This document shows positions 8,508-16,186 of a stretch of 24,045 bases of DNA, piece after piece. The translations under genes were made by a program, and so were the position numbers. The first letter of the stretch is position 1. Each line of letters begins with the position of its first letter. The stretch comes from a virus. The stretch covers positions 1 to 24,045 of IMG/VR virus record IMGVR_UViG_3300032797_000076. One strand, written 5' to 3'. The notes under the pieces were generated by a model that did not search any database, was not told the origin of the DNA, and worked only from the letters and a program-made list of their open reading frames with translations.

Positions 8508-9224
8508 ATGCCAGACACAAAAGAGAACCCACCTGTGGAAACTACCAAAGTTGAAGGGCAAGACACAACCGAAACTCTAGGTGCTGAGGTACCGAAGGTC
8601 TCGACTGATGTAAAGCCCCCACCTGCGGAGAGTGAACGCAAGGAGGATTGGGAGCAAAAGTACAAGACACTTCAGGGTACACACAGCAAAGTCATTGACG
8701 AGCTTAATGTACTCAAAAGGGTGCACTTGGACTTTGGAGGTCTTTCCCAAAAGCTAGACGGCTTTGAACAAACGCTCAGTCTTGTTTTGGAAACCGTCTC
8801 TTCCAGTTTCGAGGGAACCGAGGAGCTAAAAGAGAAGGCGGAGAAGATAAAGGTTGAGCGGGAAAAGCAGGCCAAGTTGCAGGCTGACCAGGCGCAAGCC
8901 TATGGACGCATCAAGACAGTTTTTGAGACTGCGGGTTTAACATCCGAAGACCCTAAGCTGAATGATGCGAGAGAGGCTTTTAACAAAGGCGACTACGAAA
9001 AGGCGTTTAACCTGACCGTAATTGCTTCGGTTGGCCAGAAACCAGCGAAAGCTGAAGAGAAAGCAACTGAAGAGAAAAAGGAAAAGACTGAGGCTCCGAA
9101 GGGAAAGCCAGCCGCTAATCTCAAGGTGATGACAGGTTCGCCAGCATCCAAGTCACATGACGAATTGTCATCTGACGACAAGATTAAGCTCGGGCTGGCT
9201 GAAGTGAGGCGTAAGCAGAGCTAA
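8508..9224 (+). CDS. Capsid scaffolding protein, 238 aa
   Basis: The start is ATG 8508 with AAGGAGG 13 nt upstream. The composition is typical of scaffolds: almost entirely charged and polar, no Trp after the N-terminal third, no cysteine. An acidic disordered N-terminus (residues 1-45) is followed by a long coiled-coil-like helix (about 45-130, with KYKTLQGTHSKVIDELNVLK at its start), a short helical hairpin, a Glu/Lys-rich linker (about 180-200) and a basic C-terminal end. In known phages the scaffold lies immediately before the major capsid gene, directs procapsid assembly and leaves before or during packaging; here the capsid gene starts 36 nt downstream. No protease domain is visible, so it appears to be a separate scaffold and not a protease fusion. 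Confidence 0.8.
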   Translation: MPDTKENPPVETTKVEGQDTTETLGAEVPKVSTDVKPPPAESERKEDWEQKYKTLQGTHSKVIDELNVLKRVHLDFGGLSQKLDGFEQTLSLVLETVSSSFEGTEELKEKAEKIKVEREKQAKLQADQAQAYGRIKTVFETAGLTSEDPKLNDAREAFNKGDYEKAFNLTVIASVGQKPAKAEEKATEEKKEKTEAPKGKPAANLKVMTGSPASKSHDELSSDDKIKLGLAEVRRKQS

Positions 9225-9260
9225 TCCCAAGAAAAAAGTAAAAACGGAGGTAAAAACAAT

Positions 9261-10181
9261 ATGGCAATGACACTTGTGGAAGCTTCGAAGCTATCCAATG
9301 ATGTCTTGCTTGAGGGTGTGGCCGAAACTGTCGTTAAGGAATCTGCGGTACTGGCAAAGTTGCCCTTCATCGAGATTGTGGGCAACGGCTTGACCTACAA
9401 CCGGGAAAATGCCCTACCAACTGTTGACTTCTATGACCCTGGAGACCCCTGGGCTGAGTCCACGCCGACCTTCACGCAGGCGACTGCTGTCTTGAAGATT
9501 ATGGGTGGCGATGCCGATGTCGACAACTTCCTGAAGGCGACCCGCTCCAATATCCAAGACCTTGAGGCGGCAGTTTTGGCGATAAAGGCAAAAGCTCTCA
9601 AGAACAAGTTTGAGGAAATATTCCTCTACGGCAATGCGACCACATATCCCAAGCAGTTCACCGGGCTAAGGATGCTCGTTAATACGACCGTTGCCAGTGA
9701 CCAGGTGATTGCCTGCGGTGCGACTGGTGCGGCGCTGACCCTTACCCTGCTTGACCAGCTTGTTGACCAGTGTCGGCCGGGTAAACCTGATGCTCTTATT
9801 ATGAGTCGGCGTTCAAGAAGGAAGATAAAGAACCTGACCAGGGCGGCGGGCTTCAACCTGGAAACGGACCGCAATGAGTTCGGGATGTTCATAGATGTGC
9901 TGAACGGCATCCCGTTCTGGGTGAGTGATTTCCAGCTGGATACGCACACTCTTGTTGGTAGTGTGGAAACCGCTACCACTGGGGCAACTTCTTCAGTCAT
10001 CTATGCGGTAAAACTGGGTGAGAGTGGTCTGGCTGGCCTGACATCTCCTGGTGGCATGACAGTTGAACCTGTTGGCTCCCTGGAGACAAAAGATGCTACC
10101 CGAACCAGAATCAAGTGGTATGTATCTATGGCTCTCTTTGCCGTAATGTCAGCGGCCGCTCTAATCGGCGTAACAGACTAA
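9261..10181 (+). CDS. Major capsid protein (HK97-fold type), 306 aa
   Basis: ATG 9261 is preceded by GGAGG (9246-9250), a strong site as expected for the most abundant virion protein. The N-terminus (LVEASKLSNDVLLEGVAETVVKESAVLAKLPF) and the following GNGLTYNREN then PTVDFYDPG phrases are characteristic of a branch of tailed-phage capsid proteins with an N-arm helix and an E-loop. A long helix comes next (QDLEAAVLAIKAKALKNKFEEIFLYGN), then a P-domain/A-domain with LIMSRRSRRKIKNLTR and GIPFWVSDFQ. Length of about 300 is normal for capsid proteins made with a separate scaffold. The scaffold gene lies directly upstream and a terminator directly downstream. The fold is inferred from sequence style and context. 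Confidence 0.88.
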   Translation: MAMTLVEASKLSNDVLLEGVAETVVKESAVLAKLPFIEIVGNGLTYNRENALPTVDFYDPGDPWAESTPTFTQATAVLKIMGGDADVDNFLKATRSNIQDLEAAVLAIKAKALKNKFEEIFLYGNATTYPKQFTGLRMLVNTTVASDQVIACGATGAALTLTLLDQLVDQCRPGKPDALIMSRRSRRKIKNLTRAAGFNLETDRNEFGMFIDVLNGIPFWVSDFQLDTHTLVGSVETATTGATSSVIYAVKLGESGLAGLTSPGGMTVEPVGSLETKDATRTRIKWYVSMALFAVMSAAALIGVTD

Positions 10182-10191
10182 GAGGAGGCTT

Positions 10192-10228
10192 CTGGGGTGA
10201 GCCTTTTAATCACCCCCAGTAATTTTTT
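10192..10228 (+). terminator. Terminator after the major capsid gene
   Basis: CTGGGGTGA (10192-10200) pairs with TCACCCCCAG (10210-10219), with one bulged C, around a 9-nt loop, followed by TAATTTTTT. It is a strong intrinsic terminator shape. Because the next head gene follows at 10244 with no visible promoter, it probably lets part of the transcripts through and so sets capsid expression above downstream genes. Confidence 0.8.
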
Positions 10229-10243
10229 AAGGAGGCTAACAAT

Positions 10244-10663
10244 ATGGCGGTTACTGCTCAGAGAACAGTGTATGACTTTGCTGAAGCCCTTGATGTTCAA
10301 TCCGAGGGTACAACGGTTGTCAATGTATGGGCCATCCCTGCCGGGACTCTGATTGAACGAGTCATTGCGGTGGTGAAAACCGTAGGCACCGGCACAGCCA
10401 ATGTCACGGTCGGAGATGATGATGATGCCGATGGGTTCATTATCGCCTACGACCATACGTCTGCTGTCGGCACCGTCTTTGGCGATGTAATGGCTGAGGT
10501 GGGTGCATACCTGAAGATGGCCTGCGGTGCAACCAATGGGTATTCTCTTTGTAACAAGTTGTATGTGGCCGCTGGGAAAACAGTGAGACTAGTACTTTCT
10601 GGCGCCGGCACCATACAAGGGATACACACATTGTACATCATCGGCAAGCGCTTCGCGGTCTAG
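10244..10663 (+). CDS. Head decoration/stabilisation-like protein, 139 aa
   Basis: ATG 10244 with AAGGAGG (10229-10235) upstream. The protein is beta-rich and small, with a Gly/Thr/Val composition, a DDDDADG acidic loop near residue 66, and an aromatic-poor jelly-roll-like pattern (RVIAVVKTVGTGTANVTVGD). It lacks a signal peptide and membrane segments. A small beta protein directly after the capsid gene is normally a head decoration or cement protein binding the outer capsid surface. I assign the role from position and strand-rich composition; no diagnostic motif is present. Strong hairpins lie on both sides of the gene. Confidence 0.6.
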   Translation: MAVTAQRTVYDFAEALDVQSEGTTVVNVWAIPAGTLIERVIAVVKTVGTGTANVTVGDDDDADGFIIAYDHTSAVGTVFGDVMAEVGAYLKMACGATNGYSLCNKLYVAAGKTVRLVLSGAGTIQGIHTLYIIGKRFAV

Positions 10664-10674
10664 TGCGGGAAGAC

Positions 10675-10705
10675 TTTAAGGGGAGGTTAAAAGCCTCCCC
10701 TTAAA
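10675..10705 (+). terminator. Perfect 12-bp hairpin after the decoration-like gene
   Basis: TTTAAGGGGAGG (10675-10686) and CCTCCCCTTAAA (10694-10705) are exact inverted repeats around a 7-nt loop, TTAAAAG. There is no U-tract after the stem, so it is not a canonical terminator; it may protect the 3' end of the head mRNA, be an RNase III site, or reduce transcription moderately. Confidence 0.65.
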
Positions 10706-10727
10706 CCTGACTAGGAGGAGAAGATTC

Positions 10728-10934
10728 ATGCCTTTTTATGAATACTTCTGCCAGGCTTGCGGTTATCAGTTCGAGAAGTTCAATCGGATAGCGGAGCGAG
10801 ACCTAGCGAGTTGTCCGAAGTGTGGCGCAAGGGCTGACCGCAAAATCTCAGTAGTCAATCATACTTTTGGCTGGACATTAGCTGATTCCAGCCACGAACG
10901 GGGCAATCCCGATATTCGTATTCGGGATGTATAA
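10728..10934 (+). CDS. FmdB-type zinc ribbon protein, 68 aa
   Basis: ATG 10728 follows AGGAGGAG. The N-terminus MPFYEYFCQACGYQFEKF is the hallmark of the FmdB/CxxC_CxxC_SSSS family. Cys pairs C8-x2-C11 and C29-x2-C32 (SCPKCG) form one zinc ribbon, and the remaining 36 residues are polar. The family is small (usually 60-110 aa) and of unsettled function, sometimes called regulatory. Copies occur in phage structural clusters, where they may act as an RNA- or protein-binding accessory. It lies 65 nt after the decoration-like gene, with a strong ribosome binding site of its own. Confidence 0.8.
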   Translation: MPFYEYFCQACGYQFEKFNRIAERDLASCPKCGARADRKISVVNHTFGWTLADSSHERGNPDIRIRDV

Positions 10935-10948
10935 AGGAGGTCTGAACT

Positions 10949-11098
10949 ATGGTGGAAAATAAGACCAAACGGGATGAGAAGGGTAAATTTAATCAATCGA
11001 ACCCAGATAGTACAATCGGCGGGAAGGCAAAGCCGAAAGCAAGCATCAAGATTAGACTTTATCGGGCGACAACAAATACTTGGGAGGATATTAACTGA
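10949..11098 (+). CDS. Small basic protein, 49 aa
   Basis: ATG 10949 to TGA 11098, with the strong site AAAGGAGG at 10933-10940. The protein is basic and polar at the N-terminus (KTKRDEKGKF) and ends in a short strand (SIKIRLYRATTNTWEDIN). Its stop overlaps the next start as TGATG, which implies translational coupling. I do not recognise a family. The ribosome binding site and coupling support a real gene; a minor structural or assembly role is only inferred. Confidence 0.65.
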   Translation: MVENKTKRDEKGKFNQSNPDSTIGGKAKPKASIKIRLYRATTNTWEDIN

Positions 11099-11469
11099 TG
11101 GCCACAATTTATGTATCAAAGGGTGAAGAAGTAGTCGTTGATGCCATAGAAGGTGGGACAGCCTGCTATATCGGCTGGGGAACAGGAGCAGGCACGGCGG
11201 CTAAGGGCGATACTGACCTTTTTACTCCTGCCACTGAAGCAAGGGTAGTGGGAACAGAAAGTCAACCAACGGCCGACAAGAACCAATGGGTAGCCACTAT
11301 AACCTGTGCTGGGGCTGGCAAGACTATCACTAACGCAGGTCTGTTTGATGCTGCTGGGACTGGTAGCCCACCTAGCGGGGGCAATCTAGTCATTCATGGA
11401 GACTTCACTGGGGTTGTCCTTGCCGTTGGTGATGCAATCCAATTCACCATAACGCTAGAACAAACTTAA
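11098..11469 (+). CDS. Beta-rich phage structural protein, 123 aa
   Basis: ATG 11098 shares one base with the preceding TGA. The protein is rich in Gly, Ala and Thr with alternating hydrophobic strands: IYVSKGEEVVVDAI, CYIGWGTGAGTAAKGDT, NQWVATITC, GAGKTITNAGLFDA. It ends in a strand pair, GDAIQFTITLEQT. This pattern occurs in phage tail fibre/collar proteins, particularly the phrase 'A-x-I-T-C-x-x-A-x-K-T-I-T-N-A-G-L-F'. There is no signal peptide or membrane segment. It lies just before a 632-aa tail/fibre-like protein, so I infer a tail or head surface component. Confidence 0.6.
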   Translation: MATIYVSKGEEVVVDAIEGGTACYIGWGTGAGTAAKGDTDLFTPATEARVVGTESQPTADKNQWVATITCAGAGKTITNAGLFDAAGTGSPPSGGNLVIHGDFTGVVLAVGDAIQFTITLEQT

Positions 11470-11479
11470 AGGCGGGCTA

Positions 11480-13378
11480 ATGCAGATAATCAGGGAAGTC
11501 ATTGGCGATAACTTATCGCCTGTGAATCTATCTGATGGAAGCTGGCTGAATGCCACTCAAGCTGGGTTTGACGCTAGGCCACAACCTCTAAAACCTAATG
11601 AGGTCGTTTGGGGAACGCCATTGCCTAAACCGCAGGTAGCGCTCTTCTGGCCGACTAAAAGTGCCTTTGCCTGGCTGGTTGATGGGAAGCTGGTCTGCGA
11701 GGCATACATCAGGCTCATCTCAGGTACTCAATCTTTCTTGTTGACCAACCCACAGGCCAGGGTAGCCGAGTATGCCACAGACGCAAAACAGAGTAAGTTC
11801 GGCTGGACAGCCAACTATAGGATTCTAAACCGTGACTTTCCTTTCTACATGCGCCAGGTGGCATCACCTATTCGGGAAGACTTCGCCATTCAGGTTGGAT
11901 TCACCGCTCCCAGAACAATCCCTGCTTTCTCCTATGAGTATGTCTTCATCCCTGGGCCGGATATTGACACGATAAGAGTGCACCGCCATAATCCGCCTCT
12001 ATATCAGACAGTAGATATTCCGATAATTCCCACGGCGAGCACGGACTTTTCCTCCGACACCAGCCCGAATATCAACTTTTTATCCAGCGGCGAGTTCATA
12101 GCCAACTTTCATTGCCGAGACCTCTGGGAAAAGGCGCAGAGTCGCTATTACAAGATTGAGTCGGTGACGATAGATGGCGCGCCAAAGCTGGCTGTTGTTA
12201 TCGGCTTCCGCTTTCCGGGGCTTACATTGGGGCAGCAATTCACGAACGATGGCTACTTTGGCTCTACGGGTTATGCTGACACGACTTCAGAAGGTGCCAA
12301 TTATTTGCAGGCCAGTAAGTGGCAGAACACGGTCGGCACTGGCACGCTGACAAAACTTGCGATTCAATTTGTGGACACGTCACCCACAGGCAATGTTAAA
12401 CTGGCGGTTTATACCAACAACGGAAGCAACCGGCCTGATGTCTTGGTGGTTAATGCTGGGGCTATTGCCGTAGCCAACGGCTGGGTAGAAATCAGCGGGC
12501 TGAGTGCTTCGGTGACAACTGCCCTATATTACTGGCTTACTTTCTTACAGGACAGCACTAATACCATTGGCTTGAACTGGCTAGACCCCGAAACTCGGGC
12601 ATATAAGGCAAGGCAATATACTGCTGGCCCCCCCAACCCCTTCGGCACTCCTGATGGGGTAGATGGCTACAGAATGGCCATGCGGGCTTATGTCACCCTG
12701 GGGGGAGGGACGACTTACTACCAAACTTTAACGGGGGTAGCAGTTGGGGCAGGAGTTCTCTCTAAGATAGGTGGTTTCAAAAGGACTTTGACCACCACGG
12801 CAATTGGCACACCAGTTCTCTCTAAACTAGGTAACTTTTATAGGACTTTGACTGCCATTGCTACCGCTTCAGCTATATTGAACAAGGGAATGTATAAGGT
12901 CTTGACGGCTACGGCTGTTGGAGTGCCACTATTGACTGCACAAAAAGTCTTTCTCAAACTTCTTGCCGCAACCGCTCAAGGCACAGCAACTCTCTATAAA
13001 GTTGTCTCGAAGAGTTTAGCCGCTATTGCCACTGGTACTCCAGTTCTGTCTAAGGTAGGTAGTTTCTATCGGACTCTATCTGCAACTGCGGTCGGTGTAG
13101 TTACACTGGCCAAGCCAGCCACATTTTATAGGAGTCTCTTGGCTACTGCTGTCGGTAGTGCGGTGCTTTCCAAAATAGCCACCTTCTATCGTGCCCTCTC
13201 AGCTACCTCTTCTGGCATTGCTGGACTAACTAAGACTTTTATCGCCGCAGGAGCAATGACTTATTACCAAACTCTTACTGCGGTTGCTCAAGGAGTATCT
13301 GTTCTGACTGGGATTACAATCCGGGCTTACGAACTTCTCTTACGACCCTTTGCCCATAGTCCAAAAAGGGGAGGATAA
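11480..13378 (+). CDS. Tail/fibre-like protein with ten ~20-residue repeats, 632 aa
   Basis: ATG 11480 follows AAAGGCGGG. Residues 1-240 form an ordered N-terminal part with Trp and Pro (WPTKSAFAWLVDGKLVCEAY). Residues about 250-405 look like a beta-sandwich/lectin-like module (TLGQQFTNDGYFGSTGYADT ... GNVKLAVYTNNGSNRPDVL ... YYWLTFLQD), similar in style to modules of phage adhesins. From residue 413 to about 614 there are ten units of 19-25 residues with the consensus Y-R-T-L-x-A-T-A-x-G-x-x-x-L-S-K. The tail is basic (SPKRGG). The repeats are divergent at DNA level, unlike the 12-nt repeats near 22.5 kb. It probably forms part of a tail appendage. It touches the next gene (TAAATG). Confidence 0.65.
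   Translation: MQIIREVIGDNLSPVNLSDGSWLNATQAGFDARPQPLKPNEVVWGTPLPKPQVALFWPTKSAFAWLVDGKLVCEAYIRLISGTQSFLLTNPQARVAEYATDAKQSKFGWTANYRILNRDFPFYMRQVASPIREDFAIQVGFTAPRTIPAFSYEYVFIPGPDIDTIRVHRHNPPLYQTVDIPIIPTASTDFSSDTSPNINFLSSGEFIANFHCRDLWEKAQSRYYKIESVTIDGAPKLAVVIGFRFPGLTLGQQFTNDGYFGSTGYADTTSEGANYLQASKWQNTVGTGTLTKLAIQFVDTSPTGNVKLAVYTNNGSNRPDVLVVNAGAIAVANGWVEISGLSASVTTALYYWLTFLQDSTNTIGLNWLDPETRAYKARQYTAGPPNPFGTPDGVDGYRMAMRAYVTLGGGTTYYQTLTGVAVGAGVLSKIGGFKRTLTTTAIGTPVLSKLGNFYRTLTAIATASAILNKGMYKVLTATAVGVPLLTAQKVFLKLLAATAQGTATLYKVVSKSLAAIATGTPVLSKVGSFYRTLSATAVGVVTLAKPATFYRSLLATAVGSAVLSKIATFYRALSATSSGIAGLTKTFIAAGAMTYYQTLTAVAQGVSVLTGITIRAYELLLRPFAHSPKRGG
12716..13321 (+). repeat. Ten degenerate ~60-nt coding repeats
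   Basis: Protein units begin YYQTLTGVAVG, KRTLTTTAIG, YRTLTAIATA, KVLTATAVG, LKLLAATAQG, KSLAAIATG, YRTLSATAVG, YRSLLATAVG, YRALSATSSG and YYQTLTAVAQG. The first and last units share YYQTLT preceded by a Gly/Ala-rich linker, as if capping the array. Synonymous differences are abundant, so the array is old relative to the window's other repeat. Confidence 0.8.
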
Positions 13379-14413
13379 ATGACTATTGCTTTATCGGAAT
13401 TGATAACTGGATTCTTAAAGTTTATCCATGCAGTGAGTGTCATTTCTGCCGCTGATACCGGTAGCGATGCTACTAAGATTATTGATAGCGCGCTCTCTGT
13501 CTATCCCGATGAGTGGTTCAACGATTGGTGGGTTTATATTACCTCGGGCGCCGCCTCTGGCGATGTCCGGCAGATTGAAGACCACGATAAATCCACGACT
13601 AAACTTGACCCCTATGTGGATTTCTCGGCGGCGATAGGCGCTGGCGATACCTACGAACTCAGCAAGTATGACCGGGCGGATGTCATTGAGTCCATCAACG
13701 AAGCTCTATCCTCATTGTATCCCAGATTGTACCGTAAAATTGCTTTTGTTGACTTGGGGCATGACCTCTTATCTGCAAATGCCGCGTCTGGTCAACCGTA
13801 TGTCAGTATCTATGATGCGAGTCTTTTTTATGTTGGCCAACATATTACAATATCGGATACCGATGGTAATGAGGAACTAGAAATCAATGCCATAGATAAT
13901 ACAATACAGCGACTTCAGATGACTACCAACCTCACCAATTCCTATTCTACGGCCAAAGATGCCGAGATTTATGCACAGTCTGGTCATTACTTCAATCTTG
14001 GTGCTACTATCGGGAATAGTCGGGTAATCGGGCTTTGTGTGTTGTCAGACCAAACCTCCGAACGGAAACCTTATCGTAATTTTGAGGTTGTGAAAACATC
14101 CTTTTGTCCGAGGGCGATTTACTTCCCTAAGAGTGTTTCAGTGAATAATCAAACTTGGTTAGTTGAAGCTATGGGAAAGTTGGAACAATTGACAGCTCCG
14201 ACTGACACGGTTAGCCTTGAGGACGAGAGGGTGAACCTTCTGTATGCTCAAACAGGTTATCATCTCTATGACACCATGGCTAACCAAGTTTCGGCTGGAG
14301 ACCGCCGGGCATTAAACGCCCTGGCCCTAAAGTACCGCGACCAGACAAATAATGAGTTCCGTAATCTGTGGATGCCAAAGCCGATTGAACAAGCGAATCT
14401 AACTACGGATTAA
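13379..14413 (+). CDS. Head-tail connector/adaptor-like protein, 344 aa
   Basis: The ATG directly follows the TAA of the preceding gene, with GGGGAGG inside that gene's end. An N-terminal helix (ALSELITGFLKFIHAV) is followed by a beta domain that handles 'DATKIIDSAL...EWFNDWWVYITSGAASGDVRQIEDHDKSTTKL'-type sequence, then a helix (RADVIESINEALSSLYPRLYRKI). The last 90 residues are helical (RRALNALALKYRDQTNNEFR). Proteins with a 'D-x-x-x-x-I-N-x-A-L-x-x-x-Y-P' helix are common as phage adaptor/tail-tubular-A-like or completion proteins. Length exceeds T7 gp11 (196 aa) because of the extra beta domain. I regard adaptor/connector as the best guess; a tail protein is the alternative. Confidence 0.5.
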   Translation: MTIALSELITGFLKFIHAVSVISAADTGSDATKIIDSALSVYPDEWFNDWWVYITSGAASGDVRQIEDHDKSTTKLDPYVDFSAAIGAGDTYELSKYDRADVIESINEALSSLYPRLYRKIAFVDLGHDLLSANAASGQPYVSIYDASLFYVGQHITISDTDGNEELEINAIDNTIQRLQMTTNLTNSYSTAKDAEIYAQSGHYFNLGATIGNSRVIGLCVLSDQTSERKPYRNFEVVKTSFCPRAIYFPKSVSVNNQTWLVEAMGKLEQLTAPTDTVSLEDERVNLLYAQTGYHLYDTMANQVSAGDRRALNALALKYRDQTNNEFRNLWMPKPIEQANLTTD

Positions 14414-14426
14414 GGGAGTAATCAAA

Positions 14427-14606
14427 ATGGGCTTATTGAATCCTCTACATGCCTTGATGTGGGGTAGTGCACTTGTCATAAGTAACGATGCTCCTGTTGC
14501 GGTTAAGGCAATGGCCCGGGTTGCTAAAACCGCATTGCAAGAACGCATCCAGATTTGCGATGGAACAGCAGATGATGTGGAAATACAGGCAGCGATTGAT
14601 GCATAA
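14427..14606 (+). CDS. Tailspike N-terminal fragment, 59 aa (split gene part 1)
   Basis: ATG 14427, with GGGAG upstream, to TAA 14606. The sequence MGLLNPLHALMWGSALV is a leader-like segment. The end, CDGTADDVEIQAAIDA, is the standard opening of the pectate-lyase-like beta-helix in phage tail proteins; normally a 'G-G-x-V-x-L' strand and a 'G-x-F/Y-x-I' turn follow in the same frame. Here a stop comes immediately after AAIDA, and the missing part (KVLLTDGQFNIA) is in the gene at 14809. It is either a broken gene or a deliberately separate virion-anchoring piece. Confidence 0.6.
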   Translation: MGLLNPLHALMWGSALVISNDAPVAVKAMARVAKTALQERIQICDGTADDVEIQAAIDA

Positions 14607-14614
14607 CAAAAGTG

Positions 14615-14812
14615 ATGGAAGAAATTAAGATAATCTCAAGTAATAAAGATGGTGCTGAACTCAGGAGAGAAAAAATCTCGACCAAATATACGGTCAGATG
14701 CGATGGAAAAGCAGATGATGAAGAAATACAGGATGCTCTTTCTGAAGCTGGGACTAAAAAATGGTTTGGTTTAGGAACAGCCTGGGATAGAGTTTTCGGA
14801 GGTAAACCATGA
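14615..14812 (+). CDS. Second beta-helix N-terminal fragment, 65 aa (split gene part 2)
   Basis: The preferred start is ATG 14615; a GTG at 14612 is possible. The short protein (EEIKIISSNKDGAELRREKI) contains a second copy of the beta-helix entry motif, VRCDGKADDEEIQDALSEAG, comparable with the CDGTADDVEIQAAIDA of the fragment just upstream. It ends in RVFGGKP and its stop overlaps the next start (ATGA at 14809-14812). GGAGG at 14799-14803 lies in its final codons and serves the next gene. It may be an alternative N-terminal cap for the downstream tailspike. Confidence 0.55.
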   Translation: MEEIKIISSNKDGAELRREKISTKYTVRCDGKADDEEIQDALSEAGTKKWFGLGTAWDRVFGGKP

Positions 14813-16065
14813 GTGGAAAAGTCCTTCTTACAGATGGGCAGTTCAATATTGCCTCCAAATTGGTCATTGCCAAGCCCAGCATTGATTTTTGTGGTTATGG
14901 CCATTCTTCACTTCTTAAGGCTACTGCTATATTAGCCGATGATATTTTGGAGGTCACGGAGCAGTATGCAAGTGTACATGACCTCCGCCTTGATGGAGCT
15001 TTGCAAACGGCTGGTAATGGTCTAGTCTTCAATCGTCCTGCTCCTGGTCAGCAGTATTCAAAGGCTTATGGAATAGATTTGGAGAACATCTATGGCATCG
15101 GTTTGAGAGTTGCAGGAGGCTCGGATTGGAGAGGCCATGACATCAGAACGTATTGTTGCGGGACTGGAGTTTCAATAGAAACATCTGGTATCACCCTCAC
15201 GGATTATCTTCTTGTCGGGGATGACACAGGTTTGTCCATTTCTAATGGCGGTTGGCTGTACTTTTATGCTGGGCGTATCTGGGGTTGTGTCAATTACGGC
15301 ATTGACTTAATAAAAGGTGCCTGGATTGGCTTCCAGGGACTTGACGTTGATAATCTAGGTAAGCATGGCATCTATATTCACCCCAGCGTGGCTGGCAATG
15401 ACGTGTACTATGTTCTCCTCGATGGCATTCATGTGATGGAGACGAGTAAAGACGGGAATGATGTCTATGATGGTATTCATATCACGAGAACGGGCTCTGG
15501 ATTGGCAACAAAGGTAGTAATAACCAATAGTTTTCTATCAGATTATCCTTATGCTAGATATGCCTTGTTCTCCGATTGCCCAGGAAGCCTTAATGTATAT
15601 AGGAATCCTCTCATATCCTCAATAAGTGTTCCTTTCAGGTCTGATGTCATTGTTGAAGACAATCCTGATATTTTGGGTAGTCAAGAAACTAGAATGGAAT
15701 ACGTTGCCCTTACTCCTGGTTTGGCCGATGCTTTCACCTTTAACTGGCAAAATCCCTATGATAAGAACTGTATCGTTAAGCGGATAGTGGTTTATATCTG
15801 GGTATCTGGCGGAACGGCAACAGCCGTACTTAATATTGGAGTGGCTTCAAATACGGGAGTAGAATCCGATAACTTAATTGATGGATTAGACCTTAACCAA
15901 ACAGGTGTTTTTGATAATCTTGGCAATCCAGGAACAAATGGTAAGACTGTACAGATTCTTAATGCCAAGAATGGAGCGAACGATTGGATTACGGGAGTCA
16001 TTAAAGTGGCGAATGCCTCCAGTTTAGCAGGAAGAGTATTTATTGAGCTAAGAGCAACCCCATAG
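14809..16065 (+). CDS. Pectate-lyase-like beta-helix tailspike, 418 aa
   Basis: ATG 14809 overlaps the previous stop (ATGA) and has its own GGAGG. Residues 1-15 (SGKVLLTDGQFNIA) are the strand that normally continues the 'C-D-G-x-x-D-D-x-x-I' motif, showing that this protein starts inside a domain. Residues 20-290 are a right-handed parallel beta-helix with short Gly/Asn/Asp-rich turns (GIDLENIYGIGLRVAGGSDW, GIYIHPSVAG). Residues about 300-418 are a jelly-roll-like C-terminal domain. Such spikes bind and often cleave host surface polysaccharide; catalytic residues could not be assigned. The last 63 residues recur in the gene at 16165. Confidence 0.7.
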   Translation: MSGKVLLTDGQFNIASKLVIAKPSIDFCGYGHSSLLKATAILADDILEVTEQYASVHDLRLDGALQTAGNGLVFNRPAPGQQYSKAYGIDLENIYGIGLRVAGGSDWRGHDIRTYCCGTGVSIETSGITLTDYLLVGDDTGLSISNGGWLYFYAGRIWGCVNYGIDLIKGAWIGFQGLDVDNLGKHGIYIHPSVAGNDVYYVLLDGIHVMETSKDGNDVYDGIHITRTGSGLATKVVITNSFLSDYPYARYALFSDCPGSLNVYRNPLISSISVPFRSDVIVEDNPDILGSQETRMEYVALTPGLADAFTFNWQNPYDKNCIVKRIVVYIWVSGGTATAVLNIGVASNTGVESDNLIDGLDLNQTGVFDNLGNPGTNGKTVQILNAKNGANDWITGVIKVANASSLAGRVFIELRATP

Positions 16066-16090
16066 AATATTAACTTTAGCGGGGTAAATT

Positions 16091-16186
16091 ATGACACTGC
16101 CAAATATTCAGGCACCAAATGAAGTACCATCAGACAATTGCTTACTACATAAAGGGAAAAGGGGATGGCTGATATTGACAACCTAG
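16091..16186 (+). CDS. Very short ORF, 31 aa, doubtful
   Basis: ATG 16091 to TAG 16186, overlapping the start of the next gene by 22 nt. A weak ribosome binding site (GGGG at 16080-16084) precedes it. The peptide MTLPNIQAPNEVPSDN resembles the linker-like starts of phage adhesin accessory proteins, but there is no recognisable domain. It may be the remnant of an N-terminal part of the duplicated tailspike domain that follows. Confidence 0.25.
   Translation: MTLPNIQAPNEVPSDNCLLHKGKRGWLILTT

Noticed and set aside
10197-10240. Gene starting at GTG 10197 behind AGAGGAGG
   Set aside because: The frame overlaps the terminator and the next gene and gives no plausible protein.
14606-14615. Programmed frameshift linking the first two spike fragments
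   Set aside because: No slippery heptamer was seen near the stop at 14604-14606, and the second fragment has its own start.
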